Shown here: positions 10,596-21,484 of the stretch, in pieces
How the letters are laid out: every line of letters begins with the position of its first letter
Position numbering within the stretch: the first letter of the stretch is position 1
Assembly: GCF_964355755.1 (NCBI RefSeq)
Contig: NC_092679.1
Coordinates: forward strand, 18,218,932-18,282,931
Reading direction: 5' to 3'
DNA: 64,000 nucleotides
Source of the DNA: Antedon mediterranea
Taxonomy: Eukaryota > Echinodermata > Crinoidea > Comatulida > Antedonidae
The notes under the pieces: generated by a model
What the model saw: only the letters and a program-made list of their open reading frames with translations
Databases searched by the model: none
Told to the model about the DNA's origin: nothing
Position numbers and translations under genes: made by a program

Positions 10596-11558
10596 TTAAC
10601 GTCGAATATGAAAAAGTTTTCCAATAGCGTGCCGGAATTTTTTATCTGCTCGAGCGTAGATCAACGGGTTTGCTAACGCGTTTATCATTCCAGTTTGGAT
10701 GAAAACGAGTGCATACACGTTTACAAAGTCATAAACTACAGGAATCGGGAAAACAAGCGTAATGCTAATTACTATAGCTGGTGTTATGCAAAGCAAATAC
10801 ACCCTTAAAATACGACTAGTTGTTTTTGCCGCTCGAAAGTCGATTCGACCCACGTTGACACCTGCTGAAGAAGATGTTGTTGCGGCTATTTGTCGAGAGT
10901 GTCTCTTTGCTTCTCGGTAAACGCGAAAGTGGAGAGCAAGGGTGACGGTGATGGCCAAACCAAACATCACCAAACGAAGAATGATGTACACGGAGTAAGA
11001 AAAGATCAAATTTGTCGGAGTTCCATTTGCAAACACCATTTGCTTTGTAACGTAAAACAAACCACCAATAGAAATCCCCATCACCCAAACTCCTACACAA
11101 AGAATCAGAGCTCTCCTTTTGGTGACTTGTAAATATTTAAACGGTTGCATAATACACCAATATCTGATCAACGCTAATGCTACGATGTGTAGTTGAGATG
11201 TACACCACTGAAAAACAAGAACGTTCCCGATCGGTAATACCAACATAAGGTTCACCGCTGAGGTGGTATCAGAAACTAAAACAATAATCATACACCAACT
11301 GTAAAGTATCCCAGAGATGAAATCCGAAATCGCTAGGCTGGCTAGAAGCATGTAAGAAGGCTCTTGTAATGACTGGAACTTACAGACAACCGCTACAATC
11401 AAGCCGTTACCAATAAGAACGATCGGCAACAGTGTAAAGACAATAACGGAGAATACAATATAGTGGATATGGTAGTCGTGCACCTCTACCGAGTTATTAA
11501 ACAACAGCCTTTCGTTAATATTATCCATTTCTATGTTTCGTAACGTTTTTAATATCAC
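10596..11558 (-). CDS. Orphan rhodopsin-like (class A) G protein-coupled receptor
   Basis: A single exon encodes up to 320 residues; the initiator could be Met1 (11558) or Met11 (MDNINERL). An N-glycosylation site (NNS) precedes seven hydrophobic segments. Class A landmarks: GN in TM1 (LIGNGLIVAVV), LAISD in TM2 (the sodium-site Asp), an Arg at the DRY position in TM3 (LIRYWC), CITP in TM6 in place of CWxP, and NPLIY in TM7 followed by a basic helix 8 (KKFRHAIGKLF). Departures: no Cys is visible at the top of TM3 or in extracellular loop 2, so the usual disulphide appears absent, and Asp of DRY is replaced by Ile. Intronless class A receptors are abundant in echinoderm-like genomes. The ligand cannot be predicted. 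The product is a plasma-membrane receptor; opposite-strand frames here are shadows. Confidence 0.9.
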   Translation of the reverse strand: MILKTLRNIEMDNINERLLFNNSVEVHDYHIHYIVFSVIVFTLLPIVLIGNGLIVAVVCKFQSLQEPSYMLLASLAISDFISGILYSWCMIIVLVSDTTSAVNLMLVLPIGNVLVFQWCTSQLHIVALALIRYWCIMQPFKYLQVTKRRALILCVGVWVMGISIGGLFYVTKQMVFANGTPTNLIFSYSVYIILRLVMFGLAITVTLALHFRVYREAKRHSRQIAATTSSSAGVNVGRIDFRAAKTTSRILRVYLLCITPAIVISITLVFPIPVVYDFVNVYALVFIQTGMINALANPLIYARADKKFRHAIGKLFHIRR

Positions 11559-11973
11559 AGCTTATCGCTGGATATCAGTTTAATCAAATGATGCCAGAAG
11601 TTAATTAATTTTCTGCAGGAGTAAACAAAATGAACGACGAAGCTGTCAATAAAATGTCAAAATCTAAGACGGATTAAAATAATAAACACGTATGAATGAT
11701 AGTGTAGAGAGCAGTGACTAACTTGTAATGGATGGTGATAATATCCTGTGTTTTAAATGTTACCGTAAAGTATTACGTAAGTATTGAGTCTAGAGATTAG
11801 AACATGGTATTCGTATAACTAATTAAGAACGCTAAACTGTCACTAATCTCCAGACATTTTATTTTAATTGTTAAAAAACTTAAACTGTTATAAAAAAAAA
11901 ACGATATACAATTTATGGCTCTACGAAATCTATTTTGGTTGACACTATTTGCATTATATTTCAGTACTGGATC
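11559..11973. other. Short intergenic spacer
   Basis: Spacer of about 415 bp between the 3' end of the fibrinogen-like-domain gene and the GPCR start, both on the minus strand. It should hold the GPCR promoter. It contains a minus-strand AATAAA (11858-11863). Nothing else recognised. Confidence 0.5.
11858..11863 (-). promoter_or_regulatory. Candidate polyadenylation signal, fibrinogen-like-domain gene
   Basis: AATAAA on the minus strand about 110 bp downstream of the stop codon at 11974, a normal distance for a compact 3' UTR. Confidence 0.45.
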
Positions 11974-14176
11974 TTAATTGTTTCGTCCCGCACACTCAAG
12001 ACCTCCCAGCGTAAGAAAAGCTTGTTTGGAGCCAGCAGCATCGCCTAAATAAACTCGTTTAATTGGTAGAACAGATGTATCTGTTATGTAGCCAGCATCT
12101 GTTTGGTCAGCATCGACAGAACTAGGTCCATCACAGTTGCATTTGGTACCAGTTGTGATGCATGAATCTAAAAAAGAAAAGAAGAAAACAACGCTAATTT
12201 AATCTGATTATATCAAAGACAAGAAGCAAAACTACGGTTTGGCAAACAATGATTGAGAAAAGGACAGAGGAAAACCCAAAATGAGACAAATGTCTTGATC
12301 ATCGATGATATAATTACCATCGAAAAATTCTTCGTCATCCTTATCGTCGTCACCACTGTTGTCACTGTCACCAATAGTCCCTGTTACTAATGTCACTAAG
12401 TTCATGTACATTTATTGTCTCCATTGTCGTCATAGTCACTGTACCGCTCCATCATCCTGACGGCCAACAGAACAACTTGTCATCTTTGATGACTTAGTCA
12501 CCCTTTATCGTGAAGTGAAGAGAACGTTACGTGATATCAATATCAGATTCTGCTCAACTAACCTGTAACGCCACATTCACAAGATTTTGAGTTGATGGGT
12601 GCGCCTCCCCAGTTGATTAGAACTTCGTCGTCACGGGAGACAAGCCAACCCCTATGCTTTCTATATCGTTGATTGTATGCAAGAAGCTTCGAACCTTGGC
12701 AGTTATACTAAAATGGTATAAAGAAGTGAGTTATTGTGTAAACGTCCTCTGGAAATAAATATAAGCGCCATGGAAACACACCCTTATTACCAATTTACCT
12801 GAATGTATTGTTGACAAGAATTTGAGATGTTGACCAGTGCTGTCATCTGCTGGAATGTTGGTTCGTACGTAGGCTCGTAGACGTACGATCCTGGACGGTT
12901 GTCTCCGTTAACAGTCAGTGGCATCTCTAACTCCTCGCCAACAAGAACTAATGTCACACCTGATAAAGGTACAATGGAAGAAAGATGCGTCTCAGACATA
13001 CATTGCATAATCTCTATCCGAGATAACCCTACCCTTACATCCTTCAGTAGCAATACATTTTGTCGAACGAAAGTAGATTGATGATTTCTCATTAAGCAGT
13101 AAAGTCTTGTCTAGACTATCAAACTTTATGTGTCAAAAACTGTGATGTGCATATATATGGACATGATGATGTCATATCACTACCACATTTAAGCATAGCA
13201 CTACTATATATGGGCACATAACATTTTTTGACTCATAAAGTTTGATAGTGTAGACAAGGCTTAACTCTAGACATTCGACGGTTAAGAGTAACTCTACAAA
13301 ATCGACTGTTCACGTACCTTGCTCGTATGACATACTGCAATACACAAAGAACGGTTCAAGTTCACCCTCTAAATCTGCATCTATGATGTACATACCACTG
13401 ATGTCAAATCCTTCCTTGTAGATTTCTTGACAAGATCTGAAATAAATCGGGTTTTGGAAACGTGCCACTGGTCTGGTTATTGTAGGACTTGTCATAATTT
13501 GTGATGTTGATGGTGCTCTTGTGCTAACAATGGGTTCTTTTGACTTTGTGGGCGTTGTTACAACAGGTGATGTCTTAATATCTGGAGTTTGTGTGGATGT
13601 TTCTTGATGATCTATGGCTTCTATCTCTGTAGCTGTATCTAAAAAATACATAAAATCATTTTTTTTTTAAATTTTTTTTCAACAAAGTGTGGACGACACA
13701 CTGAAATAAGATGTGACAAGATAGATTGAAAATAAGCACATCTATTACATTCTCGGTAAATTGACATTAGAGAAGGAATGTTTTCTTCCTGAATGATTGT
13801 GTGTATAGTGTCCGAATGTACTGGGCTTCTCGGAAAAAGCTAAACTTCTAGAAGACGATTCTTACTGTCACCACCATTTCAGTTTACGAAGGACGGCATG
13901 GAAAACATAATATTTAGAAAACCTACCTTCTATAAGTTTTTGAATTTGATCCATTTTGTGTTGTCTATGGAGTGTAACTGTATTTTCAACAGACACCAAC
14001 TTTGATTGGATATGCTTTGACGCATTCAATGAAGAAGAATTGTATCTTCCAATCATGTTGCGCATTATATTTCGTTGGGTATTAGATATTTCTATAATGT
14101 TAACGTTTACTTTTCCTTTTCCTTCACTTAATGTTGTAGCTACCAGAAGCAACACGGATTTGTAAATAAGTAACAT
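11974..14176 (-). CDS. Secreted protein with contactin-associated-type fibrinogen-like domain
   Basis: Five coding exons on the minus strand: 14176-13927, 13638-13318, 12959-12799, 12707-12563, 12167-11974 (TAA); all GT-AG, in phase, 356 residues. A splice acceptor just upstream (AG near 14185) implies an untranslated leader exon. Residues 1-19 (MLLIYKSVLLLVATTLSEG) are a signal peptide. Residues about 20-85 are helical with NSS/NAS glycosylation sites; about 85-150 form a Thr/Ser/Pro-rich, probably O-glycosylated linker. The rest is a fibrinogen-like domain of the CNTNAP/neurexin-IV kind: SCQEIYKEGFDISGMYIID, FFVYCSM, CQQYIQYNCQGSKLL, WLVSRDDEVLINWGGA, CECGV, CNCDGP, then a TDTSVLPIKRVYLGDAAG segment. 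There is no membrane segment, so it is probably extracellular, with roles in matrix, adhesion or recognition inferred only. The initiator was chosen because upstream frame residues read through the acceptor. Confidence 0.85.
13102..13262. mobile_element. MITE family A, copy 1
   Basis: Complete small element of about 160 bp with terminal inverted repeats: the left end reads AAGTCTTGTCTAGACTATCA and the right end is the near-complement ending GTGTAGACAAGGCTT. It lies in intron 2 of the fibrinogen-like-domain gene. The interior has no coding capacity but contains repeated ATCACTACCA/TTTAAGCA blocks also seen in the copy at 49082. It serves as the reference copy for the family (others at 37294, 40975 and 49082). 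Confidence 0.8.
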
Positions 14177-15109
14177 TTTGTAATCTATAAAGAGAAAAAA
14201 CATGGTATTTGTTTATCTGTGGTGGCCTACGTAGGATAGCCCGCTAAGGAACTATATTTTCACCAGTTTTCAACTGTTGAAGTTTGTTTACATGGTCATG
14301 TATCAGCTAAACTTTACCGGCTCAATGTTTTACCCAATATGTTCTGGAGGTTTTTTTATAACTTCTCAGTCTCATATAAACTACAAATACATACTGTATT
14401 GTAGTATATATCTATTATAAACAAAGAACCTATGATTTTAATAATGTAATACAGGAAATCTGGCTAGATGTCGACAAGGTCCTACTGTACTAGACAATAG
14501 CCATTCTATGCGGTAGATACCACTATTGTTGCTATATTGGCCTCCTATGCACAACTTTTGAAAAACTCCGACGTACAGAAACGTACGTATAGACCCATGA
14601 CACAGTAGTAGGCCTATTTCAACAATGTGGCATTTAATATAATGTTCTGTGTCAATGTATATGAACGTAGTTATTATACATACATTTTAATAATAAGAAA
14701 TACTTACGTATAAGGTCAAACAGTGTCACCGATCCGTAAATTGTTCCTATCTGTGACCGGAAAAGGCATCACACGTCACGCATATTAATATTATGCTTAA
14801 CTCGATAGGGTGACTTTGACTTTAACAAAATAATTTACCCATTGGGAAACACTGATATCCGTAGGCTATGTTATAGGCGCAAAATACATAATTATGCGGA
14901 TTCAAGGCGGCCGTCTAGACAAATATATCTATATATCCATTAATGTATCGTATCGTACAGAGTGCGTTTGGACCTATTTATATTTTTTATCGCACATGCA
15001 ACTGCCACACGTGCGATTTGTGTTGTTTATCGTACGTTCACGTGCGACTTGATAGGAAGTTTAAACCAATCAGAAGAGAGCAGTCAATGAGGTCCCGGAT
15101 GTAAAAGCT

Positions 15110-15285
15110 TTGCCGCGCTCTCTTTCAAACACGAGGCACTGACCGGACTAGCCTCACCTAGCAGCGCAGGAGGAAAACAAAACCTTTTTTAGAGAAGTAT
15201 TATGTAGGAGAGAAACTAGATTTTTGAAATACAGACAAGTTGTCATTGTTAGTAGATTTGATGCAATTTGGAATAAAGTGGTGAG
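15110..15285 (+). other. Possible untranslated leader exon (plus strand)
   Basis: A locally GC-richer stretch (CCGCGCTCTC, AGCAGCGCAGGAGGAAAAC) is followed by a good donor, GTG|GTGAGTAG, at about 15281-15288. It has no matching coding exon downstream on the plus strand before 39641. It could be a noncoding transcript or chance. Confidence 0.2.
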
Positions 15286-15409
15286 TAGGCCTACTTTTCT
15301 GCGTATTTAAAATAATAAAATTGCCAGGCCAGGCCATGCAAGTTACCCCGAGTGCTTACCGCCGATCGTTCGTATCGACAGTGGTACTGGTAGTCACAGT
15401 GACTAGTCC

Positions 15410-15492
15410 TAAGAAGAACGTGACGATATCGTATATACGGCGGATATATACCATTACTTCACGATCCTATACGATATCGTGACGTTCTTCTT
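15410..15492. repeat. Near-perfect inverted repeat (hairpin)
   Basis: The left arm near 15410-15434 (AAGAAGAACGTGACGATATC, then GTATA) and the right arm near 15468-15492 (ending GACGTTCTTCTT) are complementary over about 24 nt with one G/C mismatch. Each arm contains the palindrome GATATC. The loop is about 33 nt. The arm length suggests a foldback element or a structured RNA; nothing decides between them. Confidence 0.65.
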
Positions 15493-17182
15493 GCCACATA
15501 ATTCGATATCATTTCTGTCTTTGGTTGGCACTTGTTTGACCTCCCAGGTCAAGCTTATGCCCTGGGGTGTAGGTCTAGAAACAGACGCCTATCGTGCGTA
15601 TAAGTCGTATGTTATAAATTGGAGGGGGAGGTGGTTACAACAGCACATTCTCAATAATTGCCCATACATTTTAGGGAATTCATTTTTTTTCTGTCTTGAA
15701 TTTACATTAGCATTTCACCGTGTAGTCCTTTGTTTTGGAAAAAAATTGTCTTTTTTACATACGCATTTTTAGAACCACCGTCAAGCAATAGCACAATTGA
15801 ACGGCAATCAAGTAGTGTGCATCGTATCAATCTTTTAATTCAAGCACCGAATAGCAACCAAGAAAATCCAAAGGATCTTTACATTTATTCATGCAGGCTC
15901 AATACACATTAATACATTAATTTTCTAAACAAATAGATGATAGAAAGTTTCAATATTTATATTCTACACTAGGCCTATACTACATTGATAAATTTTATTC
16001 TACAATTTAATGATATTTATGATAAAACGTCCATCGTTAAACTTTCAGGTAGAATTCATTGAATAAAATACAGTTTTATGTTTGTTTTCCGCTTGCTAGC
16101 AAACTTTAAAATGTTACGTTGGCTCTAAAATATGTGCTGCACATTCCTGTCTGTTTGAATCCATGTCTGACATGTAGAGTATAGAGTATTTAAACACTTA
16201 AATGAATATTTAGATATTTCTGCTTTCTAAAGTGTAATCTAAATAATCATCTAATAAATATCAAGGTAATTTTAAAACTAATTCCATAAAAAAAATTATT
16301 GAAATATTAAATTATAAGAAAGCCAAAAAATGCCATAATAAAAAAAACTGGCATGATATCAAACATTTTAATTGTTATTCATAGCCTTCAATTACATTTA
16401 TTTTATGTATTACAAGATTGGTAAAAACACAGCAAAACATTTAAAATCTAAACTAGTAATTCAAACAATAATAAAAGCCAAAAAATGAGGTCCTGCATCT
16501 ATTGTGAATACAAATGGTTGTGCGTACTACATATCCCCATAGAGTATTTAAGTTTAGGTCTACTTTTACACACCTTGTTAGCAGCCTACAGTGGTAGATC
16601 TCATGAACACATAAAATACAAAATGTATGTAATCTGCCAGGTGAGCTTTATGTGAACATAATGTATTATGTAAAATATGTAATCTGCTAAACTGATACAT
16701 AAATATACTGTAATTGTATGATAATTATACATGCTTACATAATGTAGATCCATCTGTGATTACCAACAGGTTGGTAAATCATACTGTTGGCTTGTAAATC
16801 GATTTTAGTTTTTACGGGATGATTAACGAACCAGTAATTTTAATTACAAATTTATTATTATACTTGAACTAAACATAATTTACCATTTACAGCACTACAA
16901 AACTTGAGAGAAAATACAGAATAAAAAGTTGATTAAACTCAGCTGTCAACAATTACAAATTGTCATTAGTAAAATTTTTTCCAGTTTGCACCATCTAAAT
17001 CATAATTTTAATATATATTTTTTTATAGAAAACATCAAATGTATAATTGGAATAAAGAATCTTTATGAATAATTATTCTATAGTTATGAATGAAAAAAAA
17101 AAGAATCTAGACTAAAGCAACCAATGTATTTATTATTTTACTGTGCTAGATGGTCATCCTCATTATGTGGGCTTCTTGCCAT

Positions 17183-20100
17183 TTATGAATACATGGACAT
17201 TTGGAGAAACTGAAAAATAAAATATATTTATTAGATTTGAAATACCGGAATGGTGTCCGGCGGGGGATAGTTTATTACCATTAGTTAAGGTCAGGGGTCA
17301 GTGATCCATTAGGCGCTATATAAATACTGTTTATTATTATTATTATTATTTGTATGTGCTATTTCATTGCCATGGTGGAATAAATATGAATTCAATTGGA
17401 AATCAGAATTATGCACAGTAAACAAATATACTGTATGGTACACAGTATAAACTATACAACTAAACATTCATAATTGTACTGTACTAATAATATCATCTGT
17501 ATATTACAATAATCAACAATAATTTTTTATTTATATCTTTTTTTTAAAACTTACCTCATCCAATTCAAATTGTGTCTGTTTACCGTTTGGTGCATTCTTC
17601 TTGAATGCATCTAATTCAGGAGAAAGACAAAACAATAATGTTAGACTTGTTGCCAAGGAACACATTTTATAGTAGATGTAATGTAAAGATACTAGTGTAA
17701 GCCAACCCTAGAACATTCAAGTCCACCCTCAAATTTGGAATGTTTTATTTTATTGTAAAATCAATCTCTTTATTCATCTCATTAAAAAAAAACCAATACA
17801 CATAACAAAAAGGAGTAAAACAAATGTTCCTTATTTCCAAACTTTGACCAACTTAAGCAATAAGATTTGAAATAGCTATTATGCAACACTTTTTTAAACT
17901 TAAAATCACAAAAGAAAAAAAAGACAGATTTGAATGCTTACCAAACATATGCTTGAGCTTGATGGTACACTGAATAAAATCATCAAAATCGATGGTACCG
18001 TCTTTTCCTCCGTATCTCAACACCAATGCACTGAATGTCTTTGAACTCACAGTATACCCTAAATTATAATTTATAAATATTAGAATCAATATCGATTATT
18101 TTGCTTACAGTACATTGGTTTTTAAAATAACTTTGATAGTACAAAACTTCTTACCAACACTTCGGAGAGCCATTCGTAACTCATATGCATTAAATGTTCC
18201 ACTGTTGTCGGTATCAAATTTCTTAAAGACACCCTGAAAAAAGAAAAATTACATAAATAAACTGTAGTGAAGAAGAGTAACTTTTTGGGCAAGTTACATT
18301 GTTTTAGTACATTTTTAGTGTATAAAGGAAAAAGATTTACCTTCCATCTTTTGATGTCTCTCCACAAGGCCTTAAATTCATCGAATCCAAGCTTGCCTGA
18401 GCGATCAAGCTAATTATATTAAGGTTAAAGATCATATAGCAGAAAGTTGCGAAGCTTTCATTTCATTACTTAAAAAAAAGTTAGCTTATTAAAAATTTTA
18501 TTTTCCTTTAAGCTCTGTTATTTATTTGTTAATTTCGTAGCTTAAGTTGGTTAAGATGTTTTAAAAGGTACCAAGCTTGATTAGCTCCGGCTATATCTTG
18601 GCTACCTTTTGTATTGATTAATTGTTTGATACAATAAAGAAGAAGACAATGATACAAGATGATAATTGTTTATTATCAACCACCTCTTACTGTAAATGCA
18701 CTAATCACTCCCATACTAAAATACTTCACATAAATTTAAAAAGGATACATCGTTAAGAGCCACCATACTCTTGCAGGATTCAAGGGTGAAACCAGATGAG
18801 CCATGGAGTTCTAAAAAAATAAGTGAACATTCATCAATACATCTTCAAATAGTTTGTTTAAACAAGGAAAACCCATATATTTACATTACTACAATATTTG
18901 TTGTAATAGAGACAATAATGTATATAAAATAATACTATATGTATTTATAAGAAAAAAAGATGCACAAAGGCATATTATTGTCAAATGTAGAATGGTACAG
19001 TACATAAAAAACACTACTTCAAACATTATAAAGCAGTTAAAATACAATTTGTAGTTAGACTTAACAAGACTGAAAACAAAAAGTATCGTTCACACTTATA
19101 CATGATCTAAATAATTAACAATAACATTAAAAATGTAAAAGTATTTTTGAACAAAATTAAATTTAAAGTTTTTCAGTAATACAGCCGACCCTAAAAAACC
19201 CAGTAAGTCTGGTTTTTAGTATGCATTTTAAATGGTAGGAAGAATTTAGGGCCTTTATGACAAATGTTGGTTTAGGAGAACAAATTTCTAGTTTTGGGAG
19301 AATGAATTTCTGGTTTTAGGAGAACGAATTTCTAGTTTTGGGAGAATGAATTTCTGGTTTTGGGAGAATTAGTTGACTTCGGAGAACTAGTTTTTGGATT
19401 TCGGAGTTTCTGGTTTTAGGGAGTACGATTTTAGGGAGTACAGTTTTAGGAAAGTTGACTCTACTACTACTGGTACTTTAAAAAAACAGAAATGATCCAT
19501 TATAAAATATAAATAACAAGTACTGTACAAGAAAAGTAATGAAACAAGCAAGGCTCACTCTACTAATTATACACAGTATGGTAATATGCAATGGTACATA
19601 GATTTAAGAAAATCAAAAGCAAGAAAAAAAGGATAGGACTACACATGATGTATCATCATTAGCTTTGCTTTCTGATGATAGTTACACAGAAACTAAAGAA
19701 AAACTAAGGTAAAACTACAAAAATATATTATTAATAATGTTCTCACCATTCTTGATATCTGATTATATCAGCAAATTATCACCATGCAATGAATAGGATA
19801 TATGTTATAAACAGCAGAGGAGAATGTTATATTAATATTATTATAAAAAATAATTGTTGCTAAGTATCTGTTATTATTACATACAAGTCTTTCTTCAATT
19901 AAAATAAACATAAACTAATCTAAAATTGTAAAAATTCCAGTAATTTACAGATGACAATTTTTTTTTGGATTTAAATGTTATTAAATCAAAATTATTTGAT
20001 AACAACCAAGCATATTAATTGAAGAGAAACATGTATTGTTGTTATGGCAAACATGCTTAATTTCACCATATGGGGTCATTATATGAGGTCAAGCAATATC

Positions 20101-21443
20101 AGTATCTATATCTAGATGTAATTATTTTATGCACTGATTATCAATATATTTCATCCTTTACAAGCCCATAGCCAGGATTTTTACAGGGTGTTCATTTTTC
20201 CACAAAAGGAAAACAAATCACCAAGAGCAAGGCTAGTTCATTAGGCTTATTTACTATCACTGACTGGTCTCTTGGTTGAAAAGGGCACTTCCAGGAAAGT
20301 TGGAGGTTTTCTTGAACTCCCTGGCTATGGGCTTGTATGCATTCCATTCCCATGCTCTCTGACAATCACACTTCTAATACCTTCCCTCCCCAATTCCTCA
20401 AAAATATCTTATTGTGATTATTGTAAAAATATACCAACCATTTTTCAGGGCAGCATTTAAAATATCTTTAAGCTCCCACGCATCTACTTCCATATCCTAA
20501 AACAATTATAAATATTTTCAAAATAAGAATACAAGCAATATTACACCGTAAACAACATGGCTTTAGAGGAAGTGTTGGGTGAGAATAGAGACGGGTTTTT
20601 TTTACTCAATAGCTTTGTATTTATTGTTTTTGTTCCATTTCTGAGGCCTAGATAAAGAGAAGACCCAAAACTCTTGTTGATAATGATATACAATTCTTTA
20701 AGATGTCAACATTACTGGCTTAGCATCTCATTCAGAATATGTTACAGTCACTATTCAGTGGTCACTGAATGGAGAGCAGCCATGTGATTCAAACCCATGG
20801 TGCCCAAAATTAGTATAGTAATTTGTAGTACATACATCTCCAGTAAGTTTCTGGAAGAATTCCCTGAATTTCTCTTCCTGGGCATTAAATGCAGCCTGTT
20901 GTTCTGGAGTCAATGTTGGCTACACAAAAATAAATGTAAACATGATTTTAGTACATCAACAACAAAATGTAAACAGCATTAAATGCTGATGTTGCACTCA
21001 AAATGCAAATTCTAGTCCAGCACTATACAGAATAAAAATTAAATCTTTCTCATAACAACAAATAAAAAAGATAGAAAAACAGACAAATATATTATAGTAA
21101 TTAATATGCAAACATATAGTAGTTCTTAAAATATACTTTAACAATATAATAACAGTATATGCCATGTATATATTTGTTATAATAAATCACCCTTTTTTAT
21201 AGTCTAATAATTGATATTGATATACTTTTGTAGTTTTACTAATTATATACTATTATATAATTATGTATATTTTAATTTACCATACAGTAAGAAACTACTG
21301 TATAATAAATCATAATGTGCACTACAGGCCAAGCAAATGGCAATATCTTTTTATGGCTTGGCTTGGTGAATCATGTAAAAGGAATGTCTTGAGGCAGCCT
21401 AGATGTGTCTAATTTCAAGACAATTTTGTGTATTGCTTTCGTG

Positions 21444-21484
<41 letters not shown>

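Larger units (their letters stand above)
14186..17182. other. Intergenic region, fibrinogen-like-domain gene to calpain 3' end
   Basis: About 3 kb. It includes the upstream region of the fibrinogen-like-domain gene, a strong hairpin (15410-15492), a GC-richer stretch at 15040-15190 that may be a plus-strand leader exon (see 15110-15285), and AT-rich DNA from 15900 onward that should contain the calpain 3' UTR. Minus-strand AATAAA occurs at several places, including 17129-17134 and 16397-16402; I cannot choose between them. No further coding exon is supported. Confidence 0.5.
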
